From Tritrichomonas musculus (lineage: Eukaryota; Parabasalia; Tritrichomonadida; Tritrichomonadidae): a DNA stretch of 64,000 nucleotides. The position numbers were made by a program, and so were the translations under genes. Within the stretch, counting starts at the first letter, position 1; each line of letters begins with the position of its first letter. Under the pieces are notes generated by a model. The model was given only the letters and a program-made list of their open reading frames with translations. It searched no databases and had not been told where the DNA came from. Positions 9,319 through 18,707 of this stretch are shown one piece after another. Where the stretch lies: contig JAPFFF010000003.1 in the NCBI GenBank assembly GCA_039105265.1, forward strand, positions 5,146,001 through 5,210,000, read 5' to 3'.

Positions 9319-12300
9319 ATGATTGTTCTTCTGCTTCTTACCTTTTCTTTGTCTCTGGATGTTACAATTATAGCTAATTATGCTGCTAATACAACAAAAG
9401 GCAATTCTCTCGTTGACGCTGTTAATAAATCACAAGGATATACATCAACTGATTACTTCCCCTTCGTTTTTAATATATTCGTAATTGAAGGATCATTAAC
9501 AGAATCAGATTTTCAATCAGAACGAGCTTCCTTCACAGATTTATATCCACATTTAGTTACTTTTTATATATCACCAAATGTTACGATTATTAACGATACG
9601 ATTCCTTCATATTCTTTTGCAAATCATGACTGGATAGAAAATATAACAATTAATTGCAAAATATCAATAATTCAAGAAAAGGCATGCTTTAATAGTCAAA
9701 ATCTTAAAACTTTTAATGCATATCAATTGATTTCAATTGAAAATGAAGTTTTTTTACAATGCAATAAATTGATATCTTTTAATGCACCAAATCTTGAAAA
9801 ATGCAAAATTTCAGCTTTTTTAGGCTGTTCTAGCTTATTAAGTGTCAATTTACCTAAATTACAAGAAATACCAGCATTCTGCTTTTCAGATTGCACAAGT
9901 ATGCATACTGCTATATTTAATTCATGCTCAATTATCAGAACATGCGCTTTCCAAAAATGTTTAAACTTAGTTAATGTTACTCTTCCATTAGTTACTAAAG
10001 CCGAATCCAAAATTTTTAGTAATTGCGGATTTCTTAGAGAAATATCTATGCCGTTACTCACAGATATTCCTAGCTATTGTTTCAACGATTGTGGAGCATT
10101 AGTATCATTTGATGTAGGCAATCCAACAGTAATAGGTGAATATTCATTTAAAAATTGCATTAGCGTTGAAGAAATCAACTTTTCAGGAGTGAAAGCCATA
10201 GGACCTGGATGCTTTTCAAATTGTTTACGATTGACAAAAGTTTGTTTACCTTTAGTTCAATCAATCCCAAAATCTTCCTTTTTTTATTGCATATCACTTG
10301 TTGATATTACTTTTTCAGATATTGAATCAATTGATACATTTTCTTTTTATGAGTGCAATTCAATTCAAGAAATTTCTTTTCCATTACTACAAGAAGTTCC
10401 TGATTATTCATTTTCATATTGTGCTGCATTAAAAACTTTGAACATTCCATCTATCACCAAAATTGGCATTAAAAGCTTTTCATATTGCTCATCATTAACA
10501 TATGTAGAATTCGACAATTTAACAGATGCTGATAGCGGTGCCTTTTCATTTTGCGCCTCCCTTCGAAACGTCACCTTGCCTCACCTACAATCAGCAGGGA
10601 GCCGCTTATTTGAAGAATGTAGATGCCTTATTTTCTTGTCACTTCCAGTTGTTTCATTTTGTGGCAGCTCATTAGTATCTAATTGCCCACTGATTACTAT
10701 ACTGGAGCTTCCCAGCCTAGTTGAATGCGAGCCCAATTTTTTAATAAACACCAATATAATGCGAGTTGAGTTTAATTTACTCAAAGTTTGTCCTGATGAT
10801 TTATTTCAAAATTCAACATCAATTAAATACGTTTATATGAGATCAGTTGAACAGATTGGTCAAAATTCATTTCAAAATTGTACAGAGCTTATCAATCTCG
10901 ACATGCCAAATGTAATCAAAATTGGTGATCACAGTCTTGAAAGATGTATTTCATTAACGTCCATTAATTTCCCCAAATTGACCTTTATAGGTGAACATTC
11001 ATTTGAAGGATGTGATCAAATAACGCAAATTGTGTTAAACAAAGTTGAGATTGCAGGTAATTTTTCTTTTTATGGCTGCACAGCACTTAAATCAGCCAAT
11101 TTTCAAAATTTGAGAATATGTGGCGAAAGTGCTTTTCATAACTGTGTTGCACTTAAATCAATCATGGCACCTTTTTTAGAGACAGTTGGAGTTCGTTGTT
11201 TTTACAATTGTAAAGAATTACAACGATTTGACATGCCAAGTGTCTCTAAAATTGACGATGAAGCCTTTGCCTTCTCAGGTCTTACACGAATTAATTATGA
11301 GAACCTAAAAACGATTGGCAAGTTGGCCTTTGGCAATTGTCATCAGCTTCAACAAGTCTTGTGTAATTCACTCACAACAATAGGCAAATATGCCTTTTAT
11401 AATTGCACAATATTATCTGATCCGAAATTTAATTTGCTCACTTTTATTGATGATTTAGCATTTCAACTTTGTTCGAATTTGTCTTCAATTCAAGCAGACT
11501 CTTTAACAACGATAGGCGAAGCTGTTTTTTCAAAATGCCAACTTTTGACTAAAATTAATTTGCCTAATTTGAAATTAGTTGGCAAATCTTCGTTTAGCTT
11601 TTGTAGTTCACTCAAAACCATCAATTTGAACAAAGTTGAAACAATCAAAAGCCATGCCTTTGAAAAGTGTCCTATTCAAAAATTATATCTGCCATCAGTC
11701 CAGACATTGGACGATTATGCCTTCAGTTATTGCGACTCACTTGAAGACATAAATCTCCCAAGTCTAGAATCATTCGGCGATTACTGCTTCGACCATTGTT
11801 ATAAGCTTTTAACGGTCTCATTTCAAAAAGTTGAAAAAATCGGCGAATTTGCATTTTCAACCTGTGTGAATTTGAATTCATTCAGATCTGAGACAGTCCA
11901 AAATATTGGCAGTCATGTCTTCTTCTATTGCAACAGTCTAACCGTTTTTGAAGCACCTAAATTGACCATTCTTGGTGACAGTGCCTTTTACAATTGCAAC
12001 TTGATTGAAATCGCCGAGTTTCCAATGTTGACGATCGTCAAAGAAGAATCTTTCGCTTATTGTCATTCATTGGTTTCTGTTTCGTTACCCGTTGCACTTC
12101 GAATTAATGAAAATGCGTTTCATTTCTGTGACAGTCTTGCTAATTTGTCACTTCCTTCTTGCACTTTTATTGACAATAGTGCTTTTGAAGGCTGCATTTT
12201 ATTACAAAGAGTTTATTTGCCACTTGTTGAAAAAATTGGAGACTCTGTATTCAAAAATTGCAACTTTTTGAATTACATCCATATGCCGTCTTTGGCAATT

Positions 12301-12780
12301 GTTAATAAAAGTGCCTTGAACATCTTTTATGGATGCGTAAATTTGAGGCAGATTAATTTGAATTCAATCCCTCCTGATAGCTTTAATGAAAGCGCTTTCG
12401 ATTCAGCACTTTTGCCTAATAAAACTAAAAAAGACGTTATCGGATATGATTTGACAATTTGCTTGCCTCAAAGAAAAGATTATGAAGATAATTATTGGAC
12501 CGATAATCCTTCCCATAAAAAGAAAAAGTACCTTTGGAAAGGAATTTTGGCTGTCGAGCCTTATGATTATTTCAACGTTTGCGCTGAAGTAACCACTGAT
12601 TCTAATAAAATGAGCAAGCAAGTGATGATAATTGTTATTTGTTGCACAATTACTATTGCTTTGCTGATAATAGCATTGATTGTACTCTTGATTTGGAGAA
12701 AGAAAAAACAGGAATCTGATAACAAATTGAAAAAGAAAAACTTGCTACTTACTTCTGAAATCATTGAAAAGTTTGGTTAA
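9319..12780 (+). CDS. BspA-like leucine-rich-repeat surface protein, type I membrane
   Basis: This 1153-aa protein has an N-terminal hydrophobic signal sequence (MIVLLLLTFSLSL) and about 40 consecutive repeats of roughly 23 residues. The repeats follow the BspA/TpLRR (LRR_5) pattern, in which phrases such as IGEYSFKNCISVEEINF recur with the core I-x-x-x-x-F-x-x-C-x-x-L. They end near residue 1040. One membrane helix lies at about 1102-1126. A basic cytoplasmic tail of 27 residues follows (RKKKQESDNKLKKK, ending EKFG). Proteins of this type form the largest surface-protein family in Trichomonas and are thought to take part in adhesion. The signal, single helix and short tail fit a cell-surface receptor or adhesin. 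The reading frame is uninterrupted. Confidence 0.93.
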   Translation: MIVLLLLTFSLSLDVTIIANYAANTTKGNSLVDAVNKSQGYTSTDYFPFVFNIFVIEGSLTESDFQSERASFTDLYPHLVTFYISPNVTIINDTIPSYSFANHDWIENITINCKISIIQEKACFNSQNLKTFNAYQLISIENEVFLQCNKLISFNAPNLEKCKISAFLGCSSLLSVNLPKLQEIPAFCFSDCTSMHTAIFNSCSIIRTCAFQKCLNLVNVTLPLVTKAESKIFSNCGFLREISMPLLTDIPSYCFNDCGALVSFDVGNPTVIGEYSFKNCISVEEINFSGVKAIGPGCFSNCLRLTKVCLPLVQSIPKSSFFYCISLVDITFSDIESIDTFSFYECNSIQEISFPLLQEVPDYSFSYCAALKTLNIPSITKIGIKSFSYCSSLTYVEFDNLTDADSGAFSFCASLRNVTLPHLQSAGSRLFEECRCLIFLSLPVVSFCGSSLVSNCPLITILELPSLVECEPNFLINTNIMRVEFNLLKVCPDDLFQNSTSIKYVYMRSVEQIGQNSFQNCTELINLDMPNVIKIGDHSLERCISLTSINFPKLTFIGEHSFEGCDQITQIVLNKVEIAGNFSFYGCTALKSANFQNLRICGESAFHNCVALKSIMAPFLETVGVRCFYNCKELQRFDMPSVSKIDDEAFAFSGLTRINYENLKTIGKLAFGNCHQLQQVLCNSLTTIGKYAFYNCTILSDPKFNLLTFIDDLAFQLCSNLSSIQADSLTTIGEAVFSKCQLLTKINLPNLKLVGKSSFSFCSSLKTINLNKVETIKSHAFEKCPIQKLYLPSVQTLDDYAFSYCDSLEDINLPSLESFGDYCFDHCYKLLTVSFQKVEKIGEFAFSTCVNLNSFRSETVQNIGSHVFFYCNSLTVFEAPKLTILGDSAFYNCNLIEIAEFPMLTIVKEESFAYCHSLVSVSLPVALRINENAFHFCDSLANLSLPSCTFIDNSAFEGCILLQRVYLPLVEKIGDSVFKNCNFLNYIHMPSLAIVNKSALNIFYGCVNLRQINLNSIPPDSFNESAFDSALLPNKTKKDVIGYDLTICLPQRKDYEDNYWTDNPSHKKKKYLWKGILAVEPYDYFNVCAEVTTDSNKMSKQVMIIVICCTITIALLIIALIVLLIWRKKKQESDNKLKKKNLLLTSEIIEKFG

Positions 12781-13056
12781 AGCACATATACAGAAAAAGA
12801 AAGAATGTTTGTAAAATACTCTAATCTAAAAAAATATAATAAAAAATAAAATAAAATAAAAAAATATCATTTTGTTCTATGATTTATTAACAATAAATAA
12901 ATAATCAAAGCTTAAGTCTTTAATTTTTTTTGGTATATTGGATGAAAGATATTCCTTTGAAAGTTTTTCATTATAAAACATTATTTCATTTTTGAAACTC
13001 ATATCGGTAAATATAAACATTTTTAATATTTATTAACGAAACATTTATAACAATAA

Positions 13057-13437
13057 TTACAATACTATGTTATCTAATTTGTTTTGGGGTTTGAATGATG
13101 ATAATACTTTTTTAATCACATCTGGAACCTTTTCTCCTTTCTTTTTCATTTCTGTAGCTTTGCTCCAAACCTTTCTCAAAATAAGATTCTTGGATTTATG
13201 TAAAACATATTTAGGCTCATGCTTGATGAGATATGATCTCTTGTATGACTTAAGGGAATTACGAAAATCATTAACAACAGTAGAAGTTATGTTCGAATCC
13301 AAAAATGAAGAAATTTGCTGGTATACTTGTGTCTTCTTTATTTCTTTAATTTTTGGATGATCCCAAAATCCGGTTGTATCATTAACTTTTTTCTGGCAAA
13401 TCGAAAATCTAATGAAGAGAAATAGGTTTAACATCAT
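13057..13437 (-). CDS. Small basic hypothetical protein
   Basis: This is a 126-aa frame with an ATG start. The first 14 residues are hydrophobic (MMLNLFLFIRFSIC) and could be a signal or anchor. The remainder is lysine-rich and helical (KIKEIKKTQVYQQ, KATEMKKKGEKVPDVIKKVL). The opposite-strand frame across the same bases is phenylalanine- and leucine-rich and looks like its shadow, so the minus strand is favoured. I recognise no family. It starts 371 bases from the divergent gene at 13809. It may be real, but there is no independent support. Confidence 0.45.
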   Translation of the reverse strand: MMLNLFLFIRFSICQKKVNDTTGFWDHPKIKEIKKTQVYQQISSFLDSNITSTVVNDFRNSLKSYKRSYLIKHEPKYVLHKSKNLILRKVWSKATEMKKKGEKVPDVIKKVLSSFKPQNKLDNIVL

Positions 13438-13808
13438 TTTTAAAAAATTATCTCAAACGTACAATTTTGAATTATATAACCAATTTGATTCTTAAAAAAT
13501 TAAAAAAATTGAATATGAAAAGTACATCAAATTTTTTAGAGAATTGAAATAACAAATTGGTGATATAATTGATTACATATAAAATTAATAATCTCCATTA
13601 GTCTTTATATAATAAAATTTCAAAGAATATGAAGAATTAAAAATGCTTTTTTGTTATATAATTACAATTTTGAACTGTTTTTTTATTATTTTCAACCTTT
13701 ATTATCCTTCAATGACAATGATGGTGATAATGGTTTAGAATAAAACACTTAAAAATTAAAAAAAAAATAGTTTAAATTTGAATTATTTATTTTCAATTGA
13801 GTTATATA
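13438..13808. other. Divergent intergenic region, nothing recognised
   Basis: This is AT-rich spacer between a minus-strand and a plus-strand gene. I see no RNA gene, no repeat and no clear initiator. Confidence 0.4.
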
Positions 13809-14696
13809 ATGTCTGGCGTTCATTTACAATCAAACCAACAAGAAGAACCTTTAAGCCTAGAAGCAGATTTCACACTTCATGTTCTCTCTCTTTTCGGAAC
13901 GCTATTTGATTACCGAGCTGCACCATACATTGGAACTATTCCACCAGATGATATCCAACCAGTATATGAAGAAGAAGAAGATGGTGAATTATATTATGAA
14001 CCTCCTCCACCGTTTGAAACATCTCTTTGTGATTTCAGACTTCGCGCACAATATAAAGCTGAACTTGAAGCCCGACAATCTGTTATCGACGATTTGGCAG
14101 CAAGAGGCGAACTCATAAATGAAAATTCAAAGAAACCAGAATCTAAAAACATTGTCCTTGGTGATCGTTTAGTTCCTCGAAATGAAAAAGGAACATCAAC
14201 TGAATCTGAACTCAAGAAGAAAAGAACCGAATTTCAGGAAAAAAGCAGACAGAAAGCAGTCGAAAGACGCTCTAAGGTACTTACTCAAAGGAAGAATAGG
14301 GCTCAAGAAACAGCTCGTAGTGAAAGAGCAGAAACAAAACAATTATTAGAGGAATTCAAAAAGATTCAAGAAGCTGAGATGAGACAAAGAAAAGCAGCTG
14401 CAGCGAAGAGGAGATCAGAAATGGAAAAACGAAGAGAAATACAAATGAGAAAAAGAGAAGAGAATATGAGAAAAACAGAAGAAGCTCAAAGGTCGATTGA
14501 AAACTTAACTTATAGATCGAAATTAGCCCCAGAGGCTGTTGCCCAATATGATTTTAGATCACGTGAAAAACACCAAAAGAATGATCTAATTAGATCAATT
14601 AGGAGTAGAAAGGTAGCAGAAGATTCGATAATGAAACACAACAAACAAACAATCAAGCCAAAACCGCGTTCTAATCCATATCTTCTCTCACCCTAA
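13809..14696 (+). CDS. Coiled-coil hypothetical protein with acidic head and basic middle
   Basis: The first ATG is at 13809 (295 aa); an in-frame TTG lies 12 bases earlier. Residues 20-80 are acidic and proline-rich (YEEEEDGELYYEPPPP). Residues about 130-240 form one long charged coiled coil dominated by Arg, Lys, Glu and Gln (KKRTEFQEKSRQKAVERRSK, RQRKAAAAKRRSEMEKRREI). The tail is basic and ends NPYLLSP. I recognise no family. It lies directly upstream of IFT46 and near RSPH9, so a cytoskeletal or axonemal role is possible, but that is context only. The stop codon overlaps a TAAA, as described for trichomonad polyadenylation signals. Confidence 0.75.
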   Translation: MSGVHLQSNQQEEPLSLEADFTLHVLSLFGTLFDYRAAPYIGTIPPDDIQPVYEEEEDGELYYEPPPPFETSLCDFRLRAQYKAELEARQSVIDDLAARGELINENSKKPESKNIVLGDRLVPRNEKGTSTESELKKKRTEFQEKSRQKAVERRSKVLTQRKNRAQETARSERAETKQLLEEFKKIQEAEMRQRKAAAAKRRSEMEKRREIQMRKREENMRKTEEAQRSIENLTYRSKLAPEAVAQYDFRSREKHQKNDLIRSIRSRKVAEDSIMKHNKQTIKPKPRSNPYLLSP

Positions 14697-15144
14697 AAAT
14701 TCAAACTCGCTAATTTTTTTTTTTTTGTATATTTTATGAGCATAAAGACTTTTACAACAATGGTAAAAAGGATAAGTTAAGAATGAATTGTAGTTCTCAA
14801 TACTATGAAATGATAATATTAAGTTCGTCATAAAATTTACGACAAGATCGAACAAATATCAATTGAATTGCTTAAAAAAAATGAAGAAAATTGTGATAAA
14901 AATAACGAACAAAATTGAGAGAAGAAATCATATTTTTTAAATATCATAATAAAAAATTCATTTTATAATTGTTAATCAGCGTAATTACGTGACATTTATT
15001 GTTAAAACATTAATTAGTACATTCAAAATAATATTTACTTTTAATAAAAAATAAAATTTCTATTTTATTATCTACCAAAATTGAATTAGTCTCCCAAAAA
15101 TTGAAGACAAAAAGTTTGTAAGTACGTTTAAATATAAGCTGATT
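14697..15144. other. Intergenic region, nothing recognised
   Basis: This is AT-rich DNA between two plus-strand genes, with an 11-base T-run just after the upstream stop. I found no RNA gene, repeat or convincing promoter motif. Confidence 0.4.
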
Positions 15145-16134
15145 ATGTTTTCTGATTCAGATGAAGGACGAGATTCGACTTTAGATCAAAGATATGGCTT
15201 AGATTTTGGTGATACGAACGAAACTAATCCACCAGGAAATGTTCCTAATATTACTCCGGATTCAAGATTTGATCGATCATTTTCTTTTTCAGACTCAGAT
15301 AACAATAGTTTTGGAGAGCCAAGTACGCCAAAGACATCAAGTAAAGTCCAAGCGCCCGAACATTCAACACCGATCGCTTCAAATTCAAAATTTAAATCTT
15401 CCAATCCTGCCAAATCATCGAATATTGCTTCATCGCCACGGGAAAATCGATATGATGATCTTGATGCCAATGATAATTATGATAGCATTAATGACATACC
15501 TGAATCTTCAGAATTTGCGTCTCTTTTCAATTTAATAACAAACTTTCAACCTGAACCAGTTGATATTAGTGTGCATTGGAAACCATTTATTCCTGATCTT
15601 GTTCCTGCTATTGGGGCTATTGATGCATTTATTAAAGTTCCTCGACCAGATGCGGAAATGGATGATTTAGGCCTTGTCATCCTTGATGAACCTTCAATTT
15701 CACAGAGTAACCCACAAGTTCTCAAAATGGAACTTCGTGAGCAATACGGAATCACATCTCCAGGAAATGAAAGTGATGGATATATTGGATTTATTGAAAA
15801 TGCACAAAAAAACAGAAAAGCTTTGGATTCATTTCTTGAATCAATTGAAGAAATACATAGAAATCGCCCACCTCCTAATTTAATTTACACAAGTCAGATG
15901 CCTGAAATGGAAGATTTAATGGAACCATGGGATGATACTTTTGAGGATACGCTGAAATCATGTATTCTCCCTACTGCTGAACTTGACATTTCTCTAGAAG
16001 AATATGCACGTATAATATGCGCTCTGCTTGGAATCCCTGTAAAAGGAAATATAATAGAATCATTACATCATTTGTTTAGTCTATATGCTGAATTTGAAGC
16101 TAATCATTATTTCCAATCGCAAGAACAATCATAG
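15145..16134 (+). CDS. IFT46: Intraflagellar transport protein 46
   Basis: This 329-aa protein has an acidic, serine-rich, poorly ordered first third. From about residue 130 it follows the IFT46 family closely. The recognisable phrases are FIPDLVPAIGAIDAFIKVPR, DDLGLVILDEPS, SIEEIHRNRPPPNLIYTSQM, LPTAELDISLEEYARIICAL and IESLHHLFSLYAEF. IFT46 is a core part of the IFT-B complex, which carries cargo such as outer dynein arms into the flagellum. The length is close to that of other members, and the family-specific region is complete at both ends. The convergent neighbour is another flagellar gene, RSPH9. Confidence 0.95.
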   Translation: MFSDSDEGRDSTLDQRYGLDFGDTNETNPPGNVPNITPDSRFDRSFSFSDSDNNSFGEPSTPKTSSKVQAPEHSTPIASNSKFKSSNPAKSSNIASSPRENRYDDLDANDNYDSINDIPESSEFASLFNLITNFQPEPVDISVHWKPFIPDLVPAIGAIDAFIKVPRPDAEMDDLGLVILDEPSISQSNPQVLKMELREQYGITSPGNESDGYIGFIENAQKNRKALDSFLESIEEIHRNRPPPNLIYTSQMPEMEDLMEPWDDTFEDTLKSCILPTAELDISLEEYARIICALLGIPVKGNIIESLHHLFSLYAEFEANHYFQSQEQS

Positions 16135-16327
16135 ATATCATACCAAAAATAAATGTATTTAATAAAAAATATAGTTACTTTCAAATTCACAAGCAATACT
16201 ATTATTTGTTCATTTCATGAATCAAGAATTTTAAATCACATGGAAATATAATTAAATCAAAATAATGTGTTTTTTTTTAAAATTAAAACTTAAAATGAAA
16301 TTAATATTTAAATATTTAAAAAGAAAT

Positions 16328-17239
16328 TCACTCTGTAGCAAAAAGAAAATCTGTATTTCTTGTTCCGGAACCAAGATAGACTGTACCCCATTGAGGTCCT
16401 TTCGTTATGAAACATAATCCTGGCCAAAGTCGTGACATAATTTTTGTTACACCACTAAAGCTCTCTCTAGAAATAACCCAACCTCTTGTTGGCAAGTCTT
16501 CTGATAAAAGTGGCATTGTATCTATAATTCCATTTTCTCTAGCAGACTCTCCACGTACAGATTTGTCGAGTCTGCAAAAATCATCAAGCGTAATATCATC
16601 AGAAACGGTTTTGAATAAAGGATTGACTTTTGTATGATTAACGTCTGCCCACAATAAAGCGTCTTGTGGAAATATTAATCCGTTTTTATCAATAATATGA
16701 ACAATACATGCTATTCTCTGATCTTCTGTAATTGAAACTGTTTCATATTCAGGCTTTTCTTCTTCTTCTTCCTCTTCTTCCTCCTCTTTTTCTTTTTCTG
16801 GTTCTTGCTGATCTTCTTCTTCCTCTTCTTCCTCATTTCTTGGCTTTGGAGGAATAAGAGGAGCATATTCTTTAAATGGTATAGGTTTTCGTGGATGGTT
16901 CACTCTTGTGATTGTCAATGGATTTCCAGTAATACGACTTCGAATATGATTAGCATGAAATATTAATGTTTCTGTAACGAGCGGAAGACCGAACCATGAA
17001 ACTCCATCAAGCGATGCGTAATACGTTTTTTCACCTAGTAATCCGTCTTTGTAACAGGAGATGATCAAGTATGCTCGCTGCGTTCCTGTGATCTTTCCCC
17101 AAAAATGTGTGATATCGTGTTCATGTTTTTGCGCTAAAATAGGAACTGATGCTTGCATAGCAAGAATTTCACGTGGTGTTGGTGCGATTCCAAGGCCTGT
17201 AAACTCTTCTGAAAGAGACTTAAGCCAGCGAAAATCCAT
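16328..17239 (-). CDS. RSPH9: Radial spoke head protein 9
   Basis: This 303-aa protein matches the RSPH9 family along its length: HFWGKITGTQRAYLII near the start, KTYYASLDGVSWFGLP, the SRITGNP stretch, an IDKNGLIFPQDALLW core, and the C-terminal IMSRLWPGLCFITKGPQWG followed by VYLGSGTRNTDFLF. RSPH9 is a small subunit of the radial-spoke head that contacts the central pair of motile axonemes. The family is usually about 275 residues. The extra length here is a Glu-rich insertion at about residues 135-165 (EEEEEEE runs). Its start is preceded by a Myb-like dyad at 17252-17269. Confidence 0.93.
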   Translation of the reverse strand: MDFRWLKSLSEEFTGLGIAPTPREILAMQASVPILAQKHEHDITHFWGKITGTQRAYLIISCYKDGLLGEKTYYASLDGVSWFGLPLVTETLIFHANHIRSRITGNPLTITRVNHPRKPIPFKEYAPLIPPKPRNEEEEEEEDQQEPEKEKEEEEEEEEEEKPEYETVSITEDQRIACIVHIIDKNGLIFPQDALLWADVNHTKVNPLFKTVSDDITLDDFCRLDKSVRGESARENGIIDTMPLLSEDLPTRGWVISRESFSGVTKIMSRLWPGLCFITKGPQWGTVYLGSGTRNTDFLFATE

Positions 17240-17251
17240 TTATTTCTATTA

Positions 17252-17269
17252 TAACGGATCAAACCGTTA
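17252..17269. promoter_or_regulatory. Palindromic Myb-type dyad upstream of RSPH9
   Basis: TAACGG, six bases, then CCGTTA forms a perfect inverted repeat 13-30 bases before the RSPH9 ATG. TAACGG is the classic Myb site (YAACGG), and trichomonads have many Myb regulators. On the gene's strand, TCACAACA (complement of 17272-17279) could be the initiator just upstream. This is motif evidence only. Confidence 0.4.
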
Positions 17270-17518
17270 GGTGTTGTGACGTTTATTTTTTCATGTAAAT
17301 TCAATTCATTAGATTTAAATTCAATTCTCAATTTAAAAAAATATGAATGTAATATAAAAATAACAAATATACTTGCTCAGAAATATTTCAAAATGACTCC
17401 AAAATATATGTAAACTTCCTATAGATAACGAGATATACATAATTTAAATAAATCTCTTCTCAATACAAATATTGAATATCATCTCAAATATTGTATTGAG
17501 TACTTAATTTTTGATATA

Positions 17519-18256
17519 GTGTTCCTAAAAAATATTGATAAGAAATGAATTCAATAGTTAATCGTCGTTAACAAAAGTTATTTTATTTTTAAAATTTTTA
17601 ATTTAAAAAGTTAAATTTCTTATCAATATTTTTTCGGCAATTGAAAAAGTTGATTTTTTATTAAAAATTAAAATTAAAATCTTACTTGATTGCCTTGCAC
17701 TTCGAGGCATTGTTTCAATTTCTTTGGAAAAGAATCAATCAAAGAATTGTTTGTTGCTAAAATTAGATTATTCCATATAAAGAATAAAAATTGTGTTCAG
17801 GAAACATTTGCCATTTCAGCTCCAGGGATTTCAAGAAACATTATTGCTTTAACGCATATGAAATACTTGATTTCATTTGTTAATATTTGTGGTCGGCAGG
17901 GTTGTGTTTTTTCTGGTCTCCCTTCATCAATCTATTTAGCTACTGCTTTGACGCAATTTAACGAAATACTTAATGCATCAGCTGTTTTGCTTTTATTAAA
18001 ATTGTGCGATTGCAGAACCACTTGCGATTAAATTATAGCGTTCGTTTGTATTTTTTGGTAAAGAAAACATATAAATAAAAGGTCAAAAGATTGACCAACA
18101 ATTGATTCATAAATTCATGAATAGGTCATTAAATTTGAATGAATTTGAAAGAAATTTTAAAATTCTCTCAAATTATTTTTAAATAAATTTTCTCAATTTT
18201 TTCAATGAAAAATGAAAATTTCTCTCAAATTTCTTATCAATATTTTTTAGGACCAC
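17519..18256. mobile_element. Decayed mariner/Tc1-type element, 738 bp
   Basis: The ends are 28-bp inverted repeats with one mismatch (GTGTTCCTAAAAAATATTGA on the left, GTGGTCC... on the right), each flanked by TA, the target of mariner/Tc1 elements. The interior carries remnants of a transposase on the minus strand. A second, inverted piece of the terminal repeat (AAAAAATATTGATAAGAAAT, complement of 17614-17633) lies 67 bases inside the left end. This suggests rearrangement or a nested end. At 738 bp the element is too short to be a full mariner, which is about 1.3 kb. Confidence 0.82.
17680..18050 (-). pseudogene. Relic of a mariner/Tc1-type transposase
   Basis: Read on the minus strand, this region keeps a helix-turn-helix-like run, KSKTADALSISLNCVKAVAK, followed after a stop by IDEGRPEKTQPCRPQILTNE. 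This has the shape of the DNA-binding half of Tc1/mariner transposases and the basic linker after it. A later piece in another frame reads NSLIDSFPKKLKQCLEVQGN, like the C-terminal end of such enzymes. The DDE catalytic core is missing, and stops and frameshifts are present, so it cannot be functional. The plus-strand 113-codon frame over the same bases is a by-product. Confidence 0.65.
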
Positions 18257-18707
18257 TATAAATCCTATTCAATGAATAATATTCTTTACAATAATTCTCT
18301 TAAAATTCTAAGCCATGTGGACCAGTTTACTTAGATACAGATGCATATTATAATGCATTTTTGTGTTTGAAATCAAAATAATAAGCATTTCATTTTAATC
18401 AAGTTATTTTTCCATAACCTATCAATTTTATGCTTATACTATTATCATTATGCAATTTTTATGAACAATGCTAAAATTAAATATGAAAGATAAATCATAT
18501 ATATAAAGATGAAATAGAAAGAATCATATATTATTATATTTGTAAATATTGATCTTGCCAAATAAAGAGTTACATACATTATATCTATAATATATTGGAA
18601 ATATCATATTATACTTATTAAATGTATGCTACACTGAAAGATATAACAACTTTAATTATAATCCAAAGATTTTTATTGAAAAAGTTTGAAAAATTTTAGA
18701 AGATTGA
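18257..18707. other. Intergenic region upstream of COG3
   Basis: This is very AT-rich DNA after the mariner relic. TCATATTA at 18604 is an initiator-like match about 100 bases before the ATG. Nothing else is recognisable. Confidence 0.35.

Noticed and set aside
13270-13310. GTTCGAATCC, resembling a tRNA T-loop
   Set aside because: No T-stem pairing, acceptor stem or anticodon arm can be drawn around it.
13067-13360. 97-codon plus-strand frame opposite the small basic protein
   Set aside because: Phe/Leu-rich composition typical of an antisense shadow of a Lys-rich coding frame.
17690-18031. 113-codon plus-strand frame
   Set aside because: It starts at TTG and lies opposite recognisable transposase remnants of the mariner relic.
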